Shown piece after piece: positions 43,343 to 55,344 of a DNA stretch of 64,000 nt (positions are counted from its first letter, which is position 1; the number at the start of each line of letters is the position of its first letter). The notes beneath the pieces were generated by a model. That model saw nothing but the letters and a program-made list of their open reading frames with translations, made no database searches and was not told where the DNA came from. The DNA comes from Anastatus disparis (Eukaryota > Arthropoda > Insecta > Hymenoptera > Eupelmidae). A program made the translations under genes and the position numbers. The stretch spans positions 1,351,501 to 1,415,500 of the forward strand of contig JAFFSR010000299.1 of NCBI GenBank assembly GCA_017163975.1. Reading direction: 5' to 3'.

Positions 43343-43805
43343 CTGGTGCTAATTTTAAATAGGCATAGGGTTTCTAGTGATAAAATTAATATTTGTTGTT
43401 ATTTTTATAAACGTTATTATTTATTAAATAACGATACAAATAAGGTATATATAACTTATAGTGAATAATTGACTAAATAAGACAAATTTTAATTTAAATT
43501 TGTTTGGAGTTAATATGGTCATAGATGAGGTAAGAACTACCCTACTGAAAAAAATCACATAGGATCCCTCATGGGATTTCATATGTGATCCTTTATGGGC
43601 TCCCATATGTGGTTTTAGCGCGGGATCCTATATGGGATCCCATATGGGGTCCCATAGGAGGTCCACAAACTCACTTCTAAATATATGGGACCACATATTG
43701 GATACCATATGGGGTCTCATAAGAGGTCCACAAACTAAATTCTAAATATCATATGGGACCACATATGGGATCCCATATGGGTCCCATAAGAAGTCCACAA
43801 ACTCA

Positions 43806-44975
43806 CACTGAGAGAAAAGTGGAGTCACACGAACTTGCCACCGGAATCGAAATGACGGTATAAAAGGAGTAAGTGGGGTCGGAGTTATTACAACTAAACA
43901 AGCCGAGTAGCAGCTACTCCGCTCGCGGAGTCAATATACCGCCTTATAGGCCAAGTGTATATAAAGGTTACGTTAAGCAGGAAGCTGTTAATGATTTTTT
44001 TTTCAAGTTTTATTATTTTTTGAGATTAGGCTAAAGACGATTGTAGAATACATTATTAAAGATAAATATTTATTTATAAATATATTCATTCAAAGAATTT
44101 TAGTTAAGAATAAATTTTTTGATTACGTTACAGTATGATATCATAAGATGGAAGTATATTATTCAAAGTAAAATTATTAATAACATTTTATTTTGATTGA
44201 GCCGTAAATTTCTTTTAAATATTGCCAATTCCTGCCTCTGTAAAAACACAGACTGCGAACAACAAAACGAACAAATTCTATTTTTCAATAATGAAAAATG
44301 TTTTTAAATATGAAATTATAAATAATTTCATACTATGCAACATTCATTTTCAGAATATTTATAAAAATACTTATAAAATATTATATGAAAATATTGATTA
44401 TATAAGTTATTAACACATAAAAAAAAACTCATTCAAATTTGTGTTTGAGGTTATGATTAAAATTTTTTAACTGCAAATCTATCGATTAATTGACTCAGGT
44501 TCCATTTCATCGAAAGATTTTTCACAAAATCATCCATTTTGCATTCCAATATTAAGGCGACTTCGGATTTCAGGTTAGGTTTTATTTTTGAGTTTACAAA
44601 TTACTCTTTGAATACGTAAAATTTTTCAGATTTTTCAATTTTTCACCATTCTACGGATTATAATAAATAGTGGAAAATTAAAAAATCCAAAAAATTTTAG
44701 AAACTGAAAGAGTAATTTGTAAACTACAAAATGAAATTTAACTGAACTTTCGTAGTCACCTTAATAATTAATTGTTTCATTAACAAAATTAATGTTCAAA
44801 TTAAACTTTATAAACTCTCGGCAATCAAAGACAAATAGATCAAGTTCGTGCGTCGTCTATATACCGCAGCGAGGAGTGGGGATGACTCGCCTCGCAGAGT
44901 AAATGCAACTCCTTTAGCGCGAGTCAAGACAACGTACGTTAGTTTCGTTGGTATGACTCCACTTTTCTCTCAGTG
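43806..44975. mobile_element. CACTGAGAGAAAAG MITE nested in 43540-45345
   Basis: CACTGAGAGAAAAGTGGAGTC ... ACTCCACTTTTCTCTCAGTG (22-bp ends). CA flanks both sides. A GAGT/TATACCGC segment recurs inverted near the ends. It contains a family 1 TTAA MITE at 44552-44764. No transposase is seen. Confidence 0.85.
44552..44764. mobile_element. TTAA-bounded palindromic MITE, family 1 copy d
   Basis: TTAAGGCGACTTCGGATT ... GTAGTCACCTTAA, nested inside 43806-44975 and therefore the youngest of three layers. Confidence 0.92.
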
Positions 44976-45347
44976 CAACTCTAAATATATGGGAACACAT
45001 ATGAGATCCCATATGGGGTCCCATATGTGGTCCCATATATTTAGACTTGAGTTTGTGGACTTCTTATGGGACCCTATATGGGATCCCATATGTGGTCCCA
45101 TATTATATTTAGGATTCAGTTTGTGGACCTCTTATGGAACCCCATATGGTATCCCATATGTAGTCCTATATATTTAGAATTGAGTTTGTGGACCTCTTAT
45201 GGGACCCTATATGTGATCCCATATGTAGTCCCATATTATATTTAGAATTGAGTTTGTGGACCTCTTATGGGACCCCATATGGGATCCCATAAAGGATTCC
45301 ATATGAAATCCCATAAGGGATCCCATGTGATTTTGTTCAGTAGGGTA

Positions 45348-46923
45348 AGCATTATATAAAACTCGTGCATGATGTACTATCTCTAGAATGTCTCTTATGA
45401 TTCTATATATGACGCTTTCATAATACAGACCAAAAGAAAAAGTCTACGATTTTAATTATTTTATTCACTGAAAAAAAATAAGTAGATGTTGCTTGGTAGA
45501 CTCAAGTAATAAAGTTTTATAAGTTTATTTCGTTATTTTTAATAGCTAAAGCATAAATAATAAGTCTTTCTTAGTTAAATTAACATTATATCACTATAAT
45601 AAAGATATCTGAAAAGTATTAATCAATTTCAAATTGAAATTATTTAAAACTTAAAGTTTTTATAATTGATGCGATCAAAGTGAGGTTATGACTTTTTATA
45701 TAAATAGATATTAAAAATTGGAAATAATTTCGACATAAAAATTTATTGATTGTTATTTTAGTATTATTTCTTTCAATTTAACTATCAAAATTATGATTTA
45801 TGTCTGTGAAACAAATCAAATTAAATAAATAAATTTGTAAAACTGCATTACTTGAGTATACCATGGAACATCTAGTTTGGTACAAAGCAGAAGCTTCTTA
45901 TTTATTTTCAGTATAATTTTTCTTAATCAAACAGTTTATAAATAGCTTATGCATAAATTTAAATATTATCAAAACAAGTTGAAAATTAATCTTCCAGATG
46001 TATCATAATGCGAGCCATGACAAGGAATGTTATTTTCAGGTTGTGTAGGGCTAAAGGCGATGGGAACCATGGTTTTATTTTAAATAATTATATAAAAAAA
46101 ATTAATTAATTTCAATTAATTTCAACGTGTCTCAAAATTACTTCTAACTATCAAGTTTACTTCATATAATTTTTAAAAAATAAAATAAAAAAACCAACGC
46201 GCCTTAAAATACCATGCATTATTTATTATTTAGATTCTATCATAAATTATTCAATGTAAAGTATAAATAACAGTATCTCTTCGGGTGGTGTGGAAATCTG
46301 TTATTTTTATATAATTGAAATGTCTAACAACATTTTACGAAAATTGAAATTGAGTTAGCACAACTTCAACATTACTCGAACTAAGACAATTCAGTGTCTA
46401 ATATTGGAGGATAGATTGTAAGAAAAGTCTATGGTATTTTCAAAAGTTCTTTTCAGGTAAATGTTTAATGAACATTTAATGAAAGTAATCATCTACACAA
46501 ATTTCTACAAAGGTGTTTGCAAAAAAAATAATTATGATTTTATTTGTGGATTATTAAATGAAAAGAATACCTACCTTGACTGTAAAATGAATGAACTGAA
46601 ATTAGTTTTATCAGATATTTTAATGTTTTTTATTTAAAAACATTAGAATGATTTTTCGGTGTACTTAAAAAAAAAGAAATTAAATGCAACACAATCTAAA
46701 AACAACCTTATAGTATATTTCGATACTAGTGTGCCGAAGTGATTTTTTTCTTGTGTGGCGGTTTGCTAAGGTCACACGAAGAAGAAATTACTTTCTCGCA
46801 CAAATATCGAACTGTATTTTTTGACACGACGTGTTAGAAGCTCAATTTTCGCACGTGTCACTTTGTGATTCGTGTGCAAAGTCGAGCTTCGCACACGGAG
46901 TGTCAAAAAATCTATATAAATCT
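45348..46923. other. AT-rich, non-coding; ancient repeat copy
   Basis: No gene. The stretch 46080-46330 is a diverged copy of 49070-49221 plus 49935-50050. Hairpin-like segments lie at 46733-46800 (AGTGATTTTTTTCTTGTGTGG and complement) and 46830-46912 (TTTTTTGACAC...GTGTCAAAAAA). Confidence 0.5.
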
Positions 46924-48256
46924 TGTAACGGTAATTTCCTGCACGTTACAAAAGAAATTAGATTTTTAATTCCAATTCATCTTTAACTAAACTTATTAAT
47001 TTTTGCTAGCATACGGAGCTGCTAGAATTTATATTAACTATGATAAACTAGCAACAGACTCCGGTAAAGCTAGTTAGTATGTTAGATTGATGTGTGATGG
47101 AAGATTTTTCTATCAACTCGTCGCTGCGCGTCTCTCTCTCTCTCTCTCTCTTACCTGATCGAGAGACGCGTTGTCGGTAGCGCAGTTTTCCTTCGTGAGG
47201 CGGGTTCCAAAATACGTTATATTAAAATATATAATATTACGTAATTAAATAATTTATAACTGCTCACAAGGACTGCGGAGGCGTCGGAGTAAGCAACGGG
47301 AAATATATATTTTATGTTTAATATAGTCAGGCAATATAAATTAATTGAGAGCACGTTTTAATAGAAAATATAATTAATTTATTATAAGACAAAAATATAA
47401 ATGTAATGAAGATAGAGTATAAATTAAACGAAAATGAAATTGAGTAATATAAAAAAAGTAGTTTACGCGTCTAATGAGAGAGTGAGCAAGGGGAGGGCGC
47501 GTCGCGAACTAAATGACACTCGCTTATGACGCTGATCGGTTATATCACCGATGATACAATATGCCCGAACAAGTATCTCTCGAGGAAGAGACACTTGGAT
47601 ATCGCACAGTTTAATTATACTGAAAATAACGCACTGGCCAGCCTACACTAATTACCTACGTGCACGTAGACGCCGCTCGCCCGTTATCGAAGCTTCTCCC
47701 CTGTACGTAACCAATACGTAGATGCTCTAGACTAGGTCGGTGGAAGACGTCTCTCCCCGATTCTTGAATTCCGCTGAGCTCTGCCAACGTGGTTGCCTGG
47801 ATGTAGATCGGTGGAATCCTATGCACGCCGATCGACGTATTTGTTGGCACTTAATGGCTGACCGCTAAGACGCGCGAAAAGCGGTCAAGCAAAACTCTAC
47901 AGAAAGAATTTCTGAGAGTTGCAACTTGTCAATATAATATAATACGCTTGTCGGTATAAACTCACGGCTTTTACTTAAGACAATGTTTCGCGTTATCAAT
48001 TGCGAAGTTAGTCTAACGTATTATACTACCACGTGGCGAAATTCGCTAATAAGTACAGCGCGGCTTAGGTTTCGTGCTAACGCAACGGTAGCCGGAAACT
48101 CTCTGAAGCGCCTCGCGGCCGGCGAGCTTCTCTCTAGCGTGCCGGTCGTCAAGATACGCACTTCTTTACTCGTCTTAGACGAGATATATGACCGAGCGTC
48201 TATTCTATTTTGATACCTAAGCGCGCAAGATTCAAACACGGTAGAATACCGTTACA
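46924..48256. mobile_element. Solo LTR, second family, 4-bp target duplication
   Basis: It begins TGTAACGGTA and ends TACCGTTACA, a perfect 10-bp inverted terminus. ATCT is directly repeated at 46920-46923 and 48257-48260. At 1333 bp it holds GC-richer segments, a (TC)n run at about 47131-47151 and no long ORF. Size, ends and duplication length resemble the solo LTR at 26864, but internal sequence is not obviously shared. Confidence 0.82.
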
Positions 48257-48260
48257 ATCT

Positions 48261-49221
48261 GATCAACTCATATAATTTTTTAAATTTCTTTATGAAATTC
48301 ATGTAAATCATTTTTACTCGTTAAATTTATACCCTTAATTCAAACAATTAATTCGTTAGTTAATTCAAGCAAATTGTTAAATCTAGTAACTAAAATAAAA
48401 TCTTTATTTTAGATCTTAAAAAAATAAAATAGAATTAAATGAAATTATCTGACATAATTTCTTTTTATATTGTTAAAATTTTTAAAATAAAATAACGTAA
48501 CTATTTTTTACGCCCAAGTTGAATTTCATTATACATATGCATAAAATAAGAATTTCACATAATCTTAACAATAAATCATAAAAAAGAAATTTCTTTTTCA
48601 TAAAATCGAAAGGCTGTAGAGGCTGAGGTAGGTGATAAGATAATTTAGATTTCAGGGTTACGTCTATGTAATATAAATAGATCTAATATTCAGCCAAAAT
48701 TCAGCTGAAGTCAAATCAGAATTTAGCTGAAATTGTTTAAAATTAATTTAAATTTATCTAACGTTAAGATACCATTTAGCTAGCTTTTAGATGACTTTTA
48801 GTTATCAATAAGCTAACTTTCAGCTAACTTTTAGCTGGATTTCAGCTTGATTTAAGCTTAATTCTAGCTAACTGGGGACACATCCAATTCTTATAAACGG
48901 CGGCGGCCAAGTCTTTTTATAATATATAATTAGTTTGGATAATTAGTTGCAATAAAAGTGTATGCAAAACAAGAGATTTCAAAGCTTAAAGTTAGCTAAA
49001 TTTAACTTAATCAGGGTCCAAAAATGACGGTCCATAAATAAGGGGCTTATTTCTGACGGCGACAACGGCAATATATTTTTAATAATATAGAGAGATATGT
49101 AAAAATTAAATAATTTTAATTAATTTTATCATGTCTTAAAATTACTTTTAATTAATATGATTATTTCATATAATTTTTTTTAAATAAAATAAAAAAAACA
49201 AAGTGCCTCTAAATACTATAC
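48261..49221. other. AT-rich with AGCTAAC/AGCTGAA short repeats
   Basis: No gene. From about 48690 to 48885 the words CAGCTGAA, TTAGCTAACTTTCAGCTAAC and TTTAGCTGGATTTC recur with a period near 10-12 bp. The stretch 49070-49221 is the left part of the ancient repeat also seen at 46080. Confidence 0.5.
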
Positions 49222-49934
49222 ATCCTTAGCGGAAAAAAAAATTGTGAGTAACTGGGAATATCTGGAAATAACTGAAAACAAGTGGAAATAGCTGGAAATA
49301 AATGGAAATAACTGTTATAAACTGTTCAGTTTGAGGCAGGAATAACAGTTAGCACTAGTTATTCCCAGTTATTCCCAGTTATTCACAAATATTTTCAGTC
49401 ATTTACAGATACTTCCAGTTATTTCCAGTTTGGTTAAAATATAATTTAAAAAATCAGAGATACTAATAACAGTTATTCCTAGTTTTTTTCAATTATTTCC
49501 AGTTATTCCTAGTTATTTCCAGTTATTTCCAGTTATTTCCAGTTATTTCCAGTTATTTCCAGATATTTCCAGTTATTTTCATTTTAATCGAGGAATAATT
49601 TTAAAAATCAGTGATACCAATAACAGTTATCCTTTGATATTTAAATTATTTTTAAACTAAACTATAAATAATTTGAAATAACTGGAAATAACTAGGAGTA
49701 ACTAGAAAATAACTGAAAAAAACTGGGAGTAACTGTCATTAATATCTCTGATTTTTTAAATTATTTTTCAACTAAAATGGAAATAACTAGTAATATCTGT
49801 AAGTAACTGGAAATTACTGGAAACAACTGGGAATAACTGGTGCTTACTGTTATTCTTGTCTCAAAGTGAACCTTTTATAACAGTTATTTCCAGTTATTCC
49901 CAGTTATTCACAGATTCGATTTCCACTAGGGATG
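49222..49934. mobile_element. Hairpin element built of (CCAGTTATTT)n decamers
   Basis: Ends CATCCTTAGCGGAAA ... TTTCCACTAGGGATG are inverted. The arms consist of decamers such as GGAAATAACT on the left and CCAGTTATTT on the right, punctuated by AAAATCAGAGATACTAATAAC blocks. The same host repeat at 46080-46330 lacks this insert and serves as an empty site. Confidence 0.82.
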
Positions 49935-50702
49935 ATTTATTATTAAAATTCTATTATAAATTATTAAACGTAAGGTATAAATAACGGTACCTCTAGTTAT
50001 TGGAGCTTATGGAATTTTAGAATCCATTACTTTTATAAATAATACAAAATAACCAGTTATTTCTTGGTTGAGATTTGATAATTACAATAACGGTTTAAAA
50101 ATTCGATCGAAATTGAAACAATTTGAGATTGAAAATAATATAGATATTAAATAAGTTCCTATAAAGAAAATTGATGTTAAAATTAGTTTAAAAAAGAATA
50201 TTGACTGTTACAGACAACAAATACTAATATACCCTGGTAGAAAGTTTAGCACAAAATATGGCGTGTCTACCAACATATGGCCATATTTGCACGGTGTGAT
50301 TACATTATAAAATTTCACCATAAGCTTTCTATAATATGGACTTATTCTAATGTGTCATTTGTGCGTACTACTTTAATAAACTTGTATTTATAATATAACA
50401 AGTTTCTTTAATTATGAACTTTCTCTACTCTTCTTTATTATTTTTTAATTCACTATTTTTCAGATTTTGATAAAAAATGAATCTTTTTTTTCATTATAAC
50501 CTAATTTTGTGATATGACTTTATATCTTTTAACCTAATCATAAACTTTGAAAATAGACGCGCTAATGTGGTTCTTAAGTTTTGTTAATTAGTTAAAAATC
50601 CTGATGTCCAGTTTCATTTTTAGTCTATGTCAAATAAAATGTTTCGTGATACATGTTAGATTATGTTTTTTTAAACTAATAGTACTCAAAGCTATCCCTG
50701 CT
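49935..50702. other. AT-rich non-coding stretch
   Basis: The first ~115 bp continue the ancient repeat interrupted at 49222. The rest shows no gene; a weak inverted pair (ACCATAAGC/CATATTTGC region, 50255-50340) is not supported enough to call. Confidence 0.45.
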
Positions 50703-51815
50703 ATAAAAAAGCAGCTGATGAACCTGCTGATAAACAAACTGATAAACGAGCTGATGAATCAGCTGATATAATAGCTGATTTATCAGCGGATTTATCATAA
50801 AATATTTTTTTACTAAATATTAAATCATAAATCATATTATACATGCAAAAGAATATATCTTTTTATTTTTATAAGCTATAAAATTTTTTTTTTTATTTTT
50901 TAAAATATATTAATGAGAAATTTAAATAAAAAATGAATCTATGCTAAATACACTGAGAGAAATTTTAAGTGAAATATTACAAGAATCATAGTACATTTTT
51001 ACGATGTAGCTTTGTAAACTTTTCAATTGCGTTAAATTTACTATGCTACATAGAAAATTTTATTCCTCTACTTAATAAACTTCATGTAAAAAAACTTTAC
51101 AAATTTTTTTAGATGGTTACTGATTTCTATTTTATGTACAGCAATTTATTAACATCAAGATACAAATATTATTAGAGTCGATTTTTAGATATAAGGAATT
51201 ATTTCGTATTGACGTTACTACCTTCGCTGTGAATTAATGTAACCTATATTCATATAGCTAAATATAAACGTAAGTCGCACAGATCACTAGAAAACACACG
51301 CACATGTTAATAACGGTCAGATGAATCGGTCTTATATACAAAGTGTGCTAAACTCTCACCACTTGCGGGAGTTGGGCACAAATTTTAACGCATCAGTCGC
51401 CAGGATTACATGCTGGTATCGTTCTCTCTTATTTGAGAATCAACGTCAATATGAAATAATCCCTTGTATCTAAAAATCGACTCTAATAATATTTGTATCT
51501 AGATATAAATAATTTGCTGTACATAAAATGGAAATCAGTAACCAGCCAAAAAAATTTGTAAAGTTTTTTCATATAAAATTTTCTATATAGCATAGTAAAT
51601 TTAACGAAATTTCTCTCAGTGTATTTAAGATGAATTCACTTTTTATTTCAATTTCTAATTAATATATTTTCAAAAATAAAAAAAAAAGAATTTTATAACT
51701 TATAAAAAAATAAATATATTTTCTTTTGCATGTATAATATAATTTATGATTTACTATTTAGTAAAAAAATATTTTATAAAAAATCTGCTGATAAATCAGC
51801 TAATATAATGGTACT
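50703..51815. mobile_element. Hairpin element with (GCTGATAAATCA)n arms
   Basis: The left arm has AGCTGATGAATCAGCTGATA-type repeats and then ATTTTTTTACTAAAT; the right arm has the complement (TTTAGTAAAAAAATATTTTA, then CTGCTGATAAATCAGC). The loop is occupied by a second MITE (50951-51621). Confidence 0.75.
50951..51621. mobile_element. TA-bounded CACTGAGAGAAAT MITE, nested
   Basis: CACTGAGAGAAATTTTAAGTG ... ATTTCTCTCAGTG, flanked by TA at 50949-50950 and 51622-51623. Arms of about 250 bp include TTTTTAGATATAAGG and TAATATTTGTATC. It lies exactly in the loop of 50703-51815. Confidence 0.9.
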
Positions 51816-52343
51816 GATAATTAACCGCCAGAGGGCTACCATGCTTTCTATTTATTGACTTTCTTATGGCAAGCAGATGTGCACGAAAAGAATAAAAGAG
51901 TTTAAAGCTTATAAACTGGCCGATCATTCGGCCGGCCTGCTTTCTCATATTCTTTTTCATTCAATGAACAGAGATATTTTTATAAGTCGCAATTAAAAAC
52001 ATGGAAAAATTTTATTTAAAAAAAATATTTCGTCACTTAAAAATATCCATAAATTTACGTTTGATTTCTAAAATTCTAATTGGAATTTCATTATGAATTT
52101 CCAATTGGAATTCATTGGAATCTCAACATGGATTTCCAACAAAATCCAATTGGATTTTTTCAACGGGATATTTTTATCAAAAATATCTTTTATTGTCAAC
52201 AGCAAATATACTTACCTAAAAATCTAAATTATTTTATCTAGAAAATCCACGTGGAATCCATATTTATCCACATGAATATCTACGTGGATCATCCATGTTG
52301 ATATGTATCTGGATATTTTTAATAGGGTAACGAGTAATTGTTA
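51816..52343. other. AT-rich with CCAATTGG and ATCCACGTGGAT palindromes
   Basis: No gene. At 52060-52330 short palindromic words (TTCCAATTGGAATT, ATCCACGTGGAATCC, CTACGTGGATC) recur. Near its ends lie CAACGGGATATTTTT and GGATATTTTTAATAGGGTA, suggesting another short-repeat hairpin element whose left limit I could not place. Confidence 0.5.
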
Positions 52344-52780
52344 TTAAGAGGCGGTCGGAACCAAATCGGTGACTTGCGGTATATATTAAGTCAGCATTTT
52401 TGGCTTTACGATAATATTTTGTATATTTTTATGGCTTAAACTATTTCAAATTATTCTTTATATATATGACTAAAGGAAATGACTATATTTTTACCATATG
52501 AATAAGTAAATTAATTATTATAAACATTTATTACAAATATCAAACTGACTTGACATATACTGCATGCAAAAAACTGTCGTGTCGATTGTTAGGTGGCATT
52601 TTTCGCTTTATAACAATATTTTGTATATTTTTGTGGCTTTAACTATTTTAAATTACTCTTTATATACATGACTAGAGGAAATGACTATATTTTTACCATA
52701 TTAATAAATGAATAAATTATTATAAGCATTTATTACAAGCGCCGAACCAAGTCACCGATTTGGTTCCGACCGCCTCTTAA
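52344..52780. mobile_element. TTAA-bounded palindromic MITE, family 6 copy a
   Basis: TTAAGAGGCGGTCGGAACC ... GGTTCCGACCGCCTCTTAA, both TTAA sites intact. Arms share GACTATATTTTTACCATAT and AAACATTTATTAC words in near-direct and inverted order. Confidence 0.9.
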
Positions 52781-52880
52781 TTATTGTAAATAATGTCAGA
52801 AGATTAACTATAACTTTATAAATGAAACTTAAATATGTTACTCTTAATTATAAAAATAAATAGTATATGATGATAATTCA

Positions 52881-53420
52881 TTAAGAGGCGGTCGGGTCTA
52901 TTCGCCGCTACATATAGGGTGGCGCTGCGGTCAGGTGAGAGAAATCTATTAAATATTTTTTATACAGCTATTTACAATTTTCTGAGACGACAATATACTT
53001 TTAATGTTGTCATTTCCTCTAGCCATCTATATGTAGAATAATTATTAATACTTATCTTGTTTGAAAAGTCTGAAATATTGTTATAAAGCGAAAAATGCGA
53101 TGCAACGTAGGACCGATGTAAACATGCGGGCACCTTCCCTTAGTGCGACAGAGAGAGCAATACTAAAGAATGATGTATGCTAATGTTTACGTCGGCTCTA
53201 CCTCGCGCCGCATTTTTCGCTTTATAACAATATTTTAGACTTTTCAAACAAAATTAATATTAATAATTATTCTACATATATATGGCTAGAGGAAATGACA
53301 AGATTAAAAGTATATTATTGTTTCAGTAAATTTTAAATTGCTATATAAAAAATATTTTATATTTTTCTCTCACCTGACCGCAGCGCCACCAAGCGGCAAA
53401 TGGTTCCGACCGCCTCTTAA
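52881..53420. mobile_element. TTAA-bounded palindromic MITE, family 6 copy b
   Basis: TTAAGAGGCGGTCGGGTC ... GGTTCCGACCGCCTCTTAA. The outer arms carry GTGGCGCTGCGGTCAGGTGAG and its complement. The centre (53090-53215) is a further inverted pair with GGACCGATGTAAACAT and ATGTTTACGTCGGC. Confidence 0.9.
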
Positions 53421-53512
53421 AATAAATCATTTTTAAATAATCCTGAATTATAATTTTCTTGATTATCATTCTAAAATTTTAATCATGTTTTCAAAATTAT
53501 GAATTTGTATTT

Positions 53513-53880
53513 CCTGTCATATCAGTTATTTACACTTTCGAAAATTTTCAAAAATTTATTTAATTTTCCTATATATATGCGAAAATTTTTGAAAGTGTGA
53601 ATAACTGTAAATAATTGTAAAAAACTATTAAAAATTGTAAATAATTATGAATAACTATAAATAACTGTAAAAAAACTATAAGTAATTGTAAATAACTATA
53701 AATAGTTATTGATAACATTTAATTATTCACTAATTCAAAACATTTTTGAAAATGTAAATAACTGTAAATAATTTTGAATAATTGCAAATAACTATAAAAA
53801 AACTAAATAATTGTAAATAATTGTAAATAACTGTAAATAACTATCAATAACTGTAAATAACTATTATTCATGTCACAGTC
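53513..53880. mobile_element. Hairpin element built of (GTAAATAACT)n decamers
   Basis: Repeats of AATAACTGTA / TGTAAATAAC fill about 53600-53865. TTTACACTTTCGAAAATTTT is paired with its complement near the left side. Ends CCTGTCATATCAGTTATTTA and AACTATTATTCATGTCACAG are imperfectly inverted. Confidence 0.65.
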
Positions 53881-55344
53881 CTGACATTTTTTAACAATTA
53901 TTTTAATATAAATATAATTAACCAAAACAATTATAATTCTATGAATTAAAATTTTTATTTTTTGTTTAATAATCACATAGAATCTAATATTATTAATTAA
54001 AATTATATAAGCAATAAAATTTTAGTAGTTATCAATCGAATTTTACATAAATAACCTATATAAAAAAAAACAAAATAATCATGATGCAAAACTCAATGCA
54101 TGATTTGAAGTTCTCTTATGCCTGTGGTAAAATATGCGATGTTGCCATTTGAGGTTAACATTCGGAAAAATATCCTTTCCGCCAAGATGGCATTTAATGT
54201 ATATAGCATTACAGATAACTGTTATTCCCAATAAACATTATTAAATTTTACTGAAATATCAAGATTAAATACAGGTAATTACAATATTAATGGATTTAAA
54301 ATTTTATACAGATTTGATAATGATTTAGAAAGGATGCCTAAGGAATTAATATGTTTTATAAAGAATAATTTATCTATTAAAATTTTCTCAATAAAATTAA
54401 ATGATAGCATATATTTATGAGTACGTACAGGTGTAGTGCCCATTTTACATCTTCTCAATATCAGCTGCTAAATTTATATATTTTATCTATTTTTTACCTT
54501 TTTTGAAATGTTTATAGTTATAGGTTCAAAATCTTCTTTTTTGAAGCATCTACTAAGTGAAAGAGTTACTATGATTATTATATTTGCTGTTTTTAATCAT
54601 CAGATTTTTGTTGTAATAGAAAATAATAAGTATTTTATGTAAGTTTAAAAATGAATTAAAAATAGTTTAATCGAGTTGATATGCAGTACTGCTCAAAAGT
54701 TTGATAACACTATGTAAAAAAATAGTTTGGAAAAAATTATCATATCTTGGAAAAAAAGTGTCGTAGAAAAATTCTAAAAAAACGATTTTAAAGTACTCCT
54801 CAAGAGCTTTAAAAACGCTTTATTATATTATTTTCAAAGTTTTTCTATGGTATTGAAAGAATTACTTGAAAATAAACATTTTTTACTCATTTTTTAAATT
54901 ATAGATCCGCTTACACCGTTTTTCGCGTATGAGATAAAAAAATACATTTTAAAGTACTTTGAAAGAGCTTTAATTTTCATTTTTTTAAAATTTTCTACAA
55001 TGATTTTCCGTCAAGTTATAAAGCTTTAAAGATAGGCATTTTGGTGCTTTTTTGCAGAAAAATGGTCTTTCTGCTAAGACGCCTTATTAAAAATGATAAC
55101 GTCTATTTAAGACGTCTTCACGGAAAAGACTTTGGTTAATTCTTTTACTGAGTGACAGTAGCGCCATAATATGATATGAGACAACTTATTCTGCGAGTTT
55201 TGGAAACTCAGTCGCCGGAACAAGAAAACAACAGTACAAAATGTAAGAATACTCGGTACACGAAATATTAATGAGCTGAGTCTCTGACATTTCAGAAGGA
55301 ACTTTGACTGACGATTATGTGTACATCAACACTTTATTAACTTG
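53881..55344. other. AT-rich stretch without recognised features
   Basis: No gene or RNA recognised. Weak similarity of 54680-55060 to itself (TTTTAAAGTACT, AGAGCTTTAA words) suggests an old palindromic element, not resolved. Confidence 0.4.

Larger units (their letters stand above)
43540..45345. mobile_element. TA-bounded MITE with inverted arrays of GGGATCCCATATG
   Basis: CCCTACTGAAAAAAATCACAT ... ATGTGATTTTGTTCAGTAGGG, flanked by TA at 43538-43539 and 45346-45347. Each arm is an array of ~70-80-bp units made of ATATGGGATCCCATATG palindromes and a GGTCCACAAACTCAATTCTA linker, in opposite orientation. A second element (43806-44975) is inserted within it. Confidence 0.9.
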
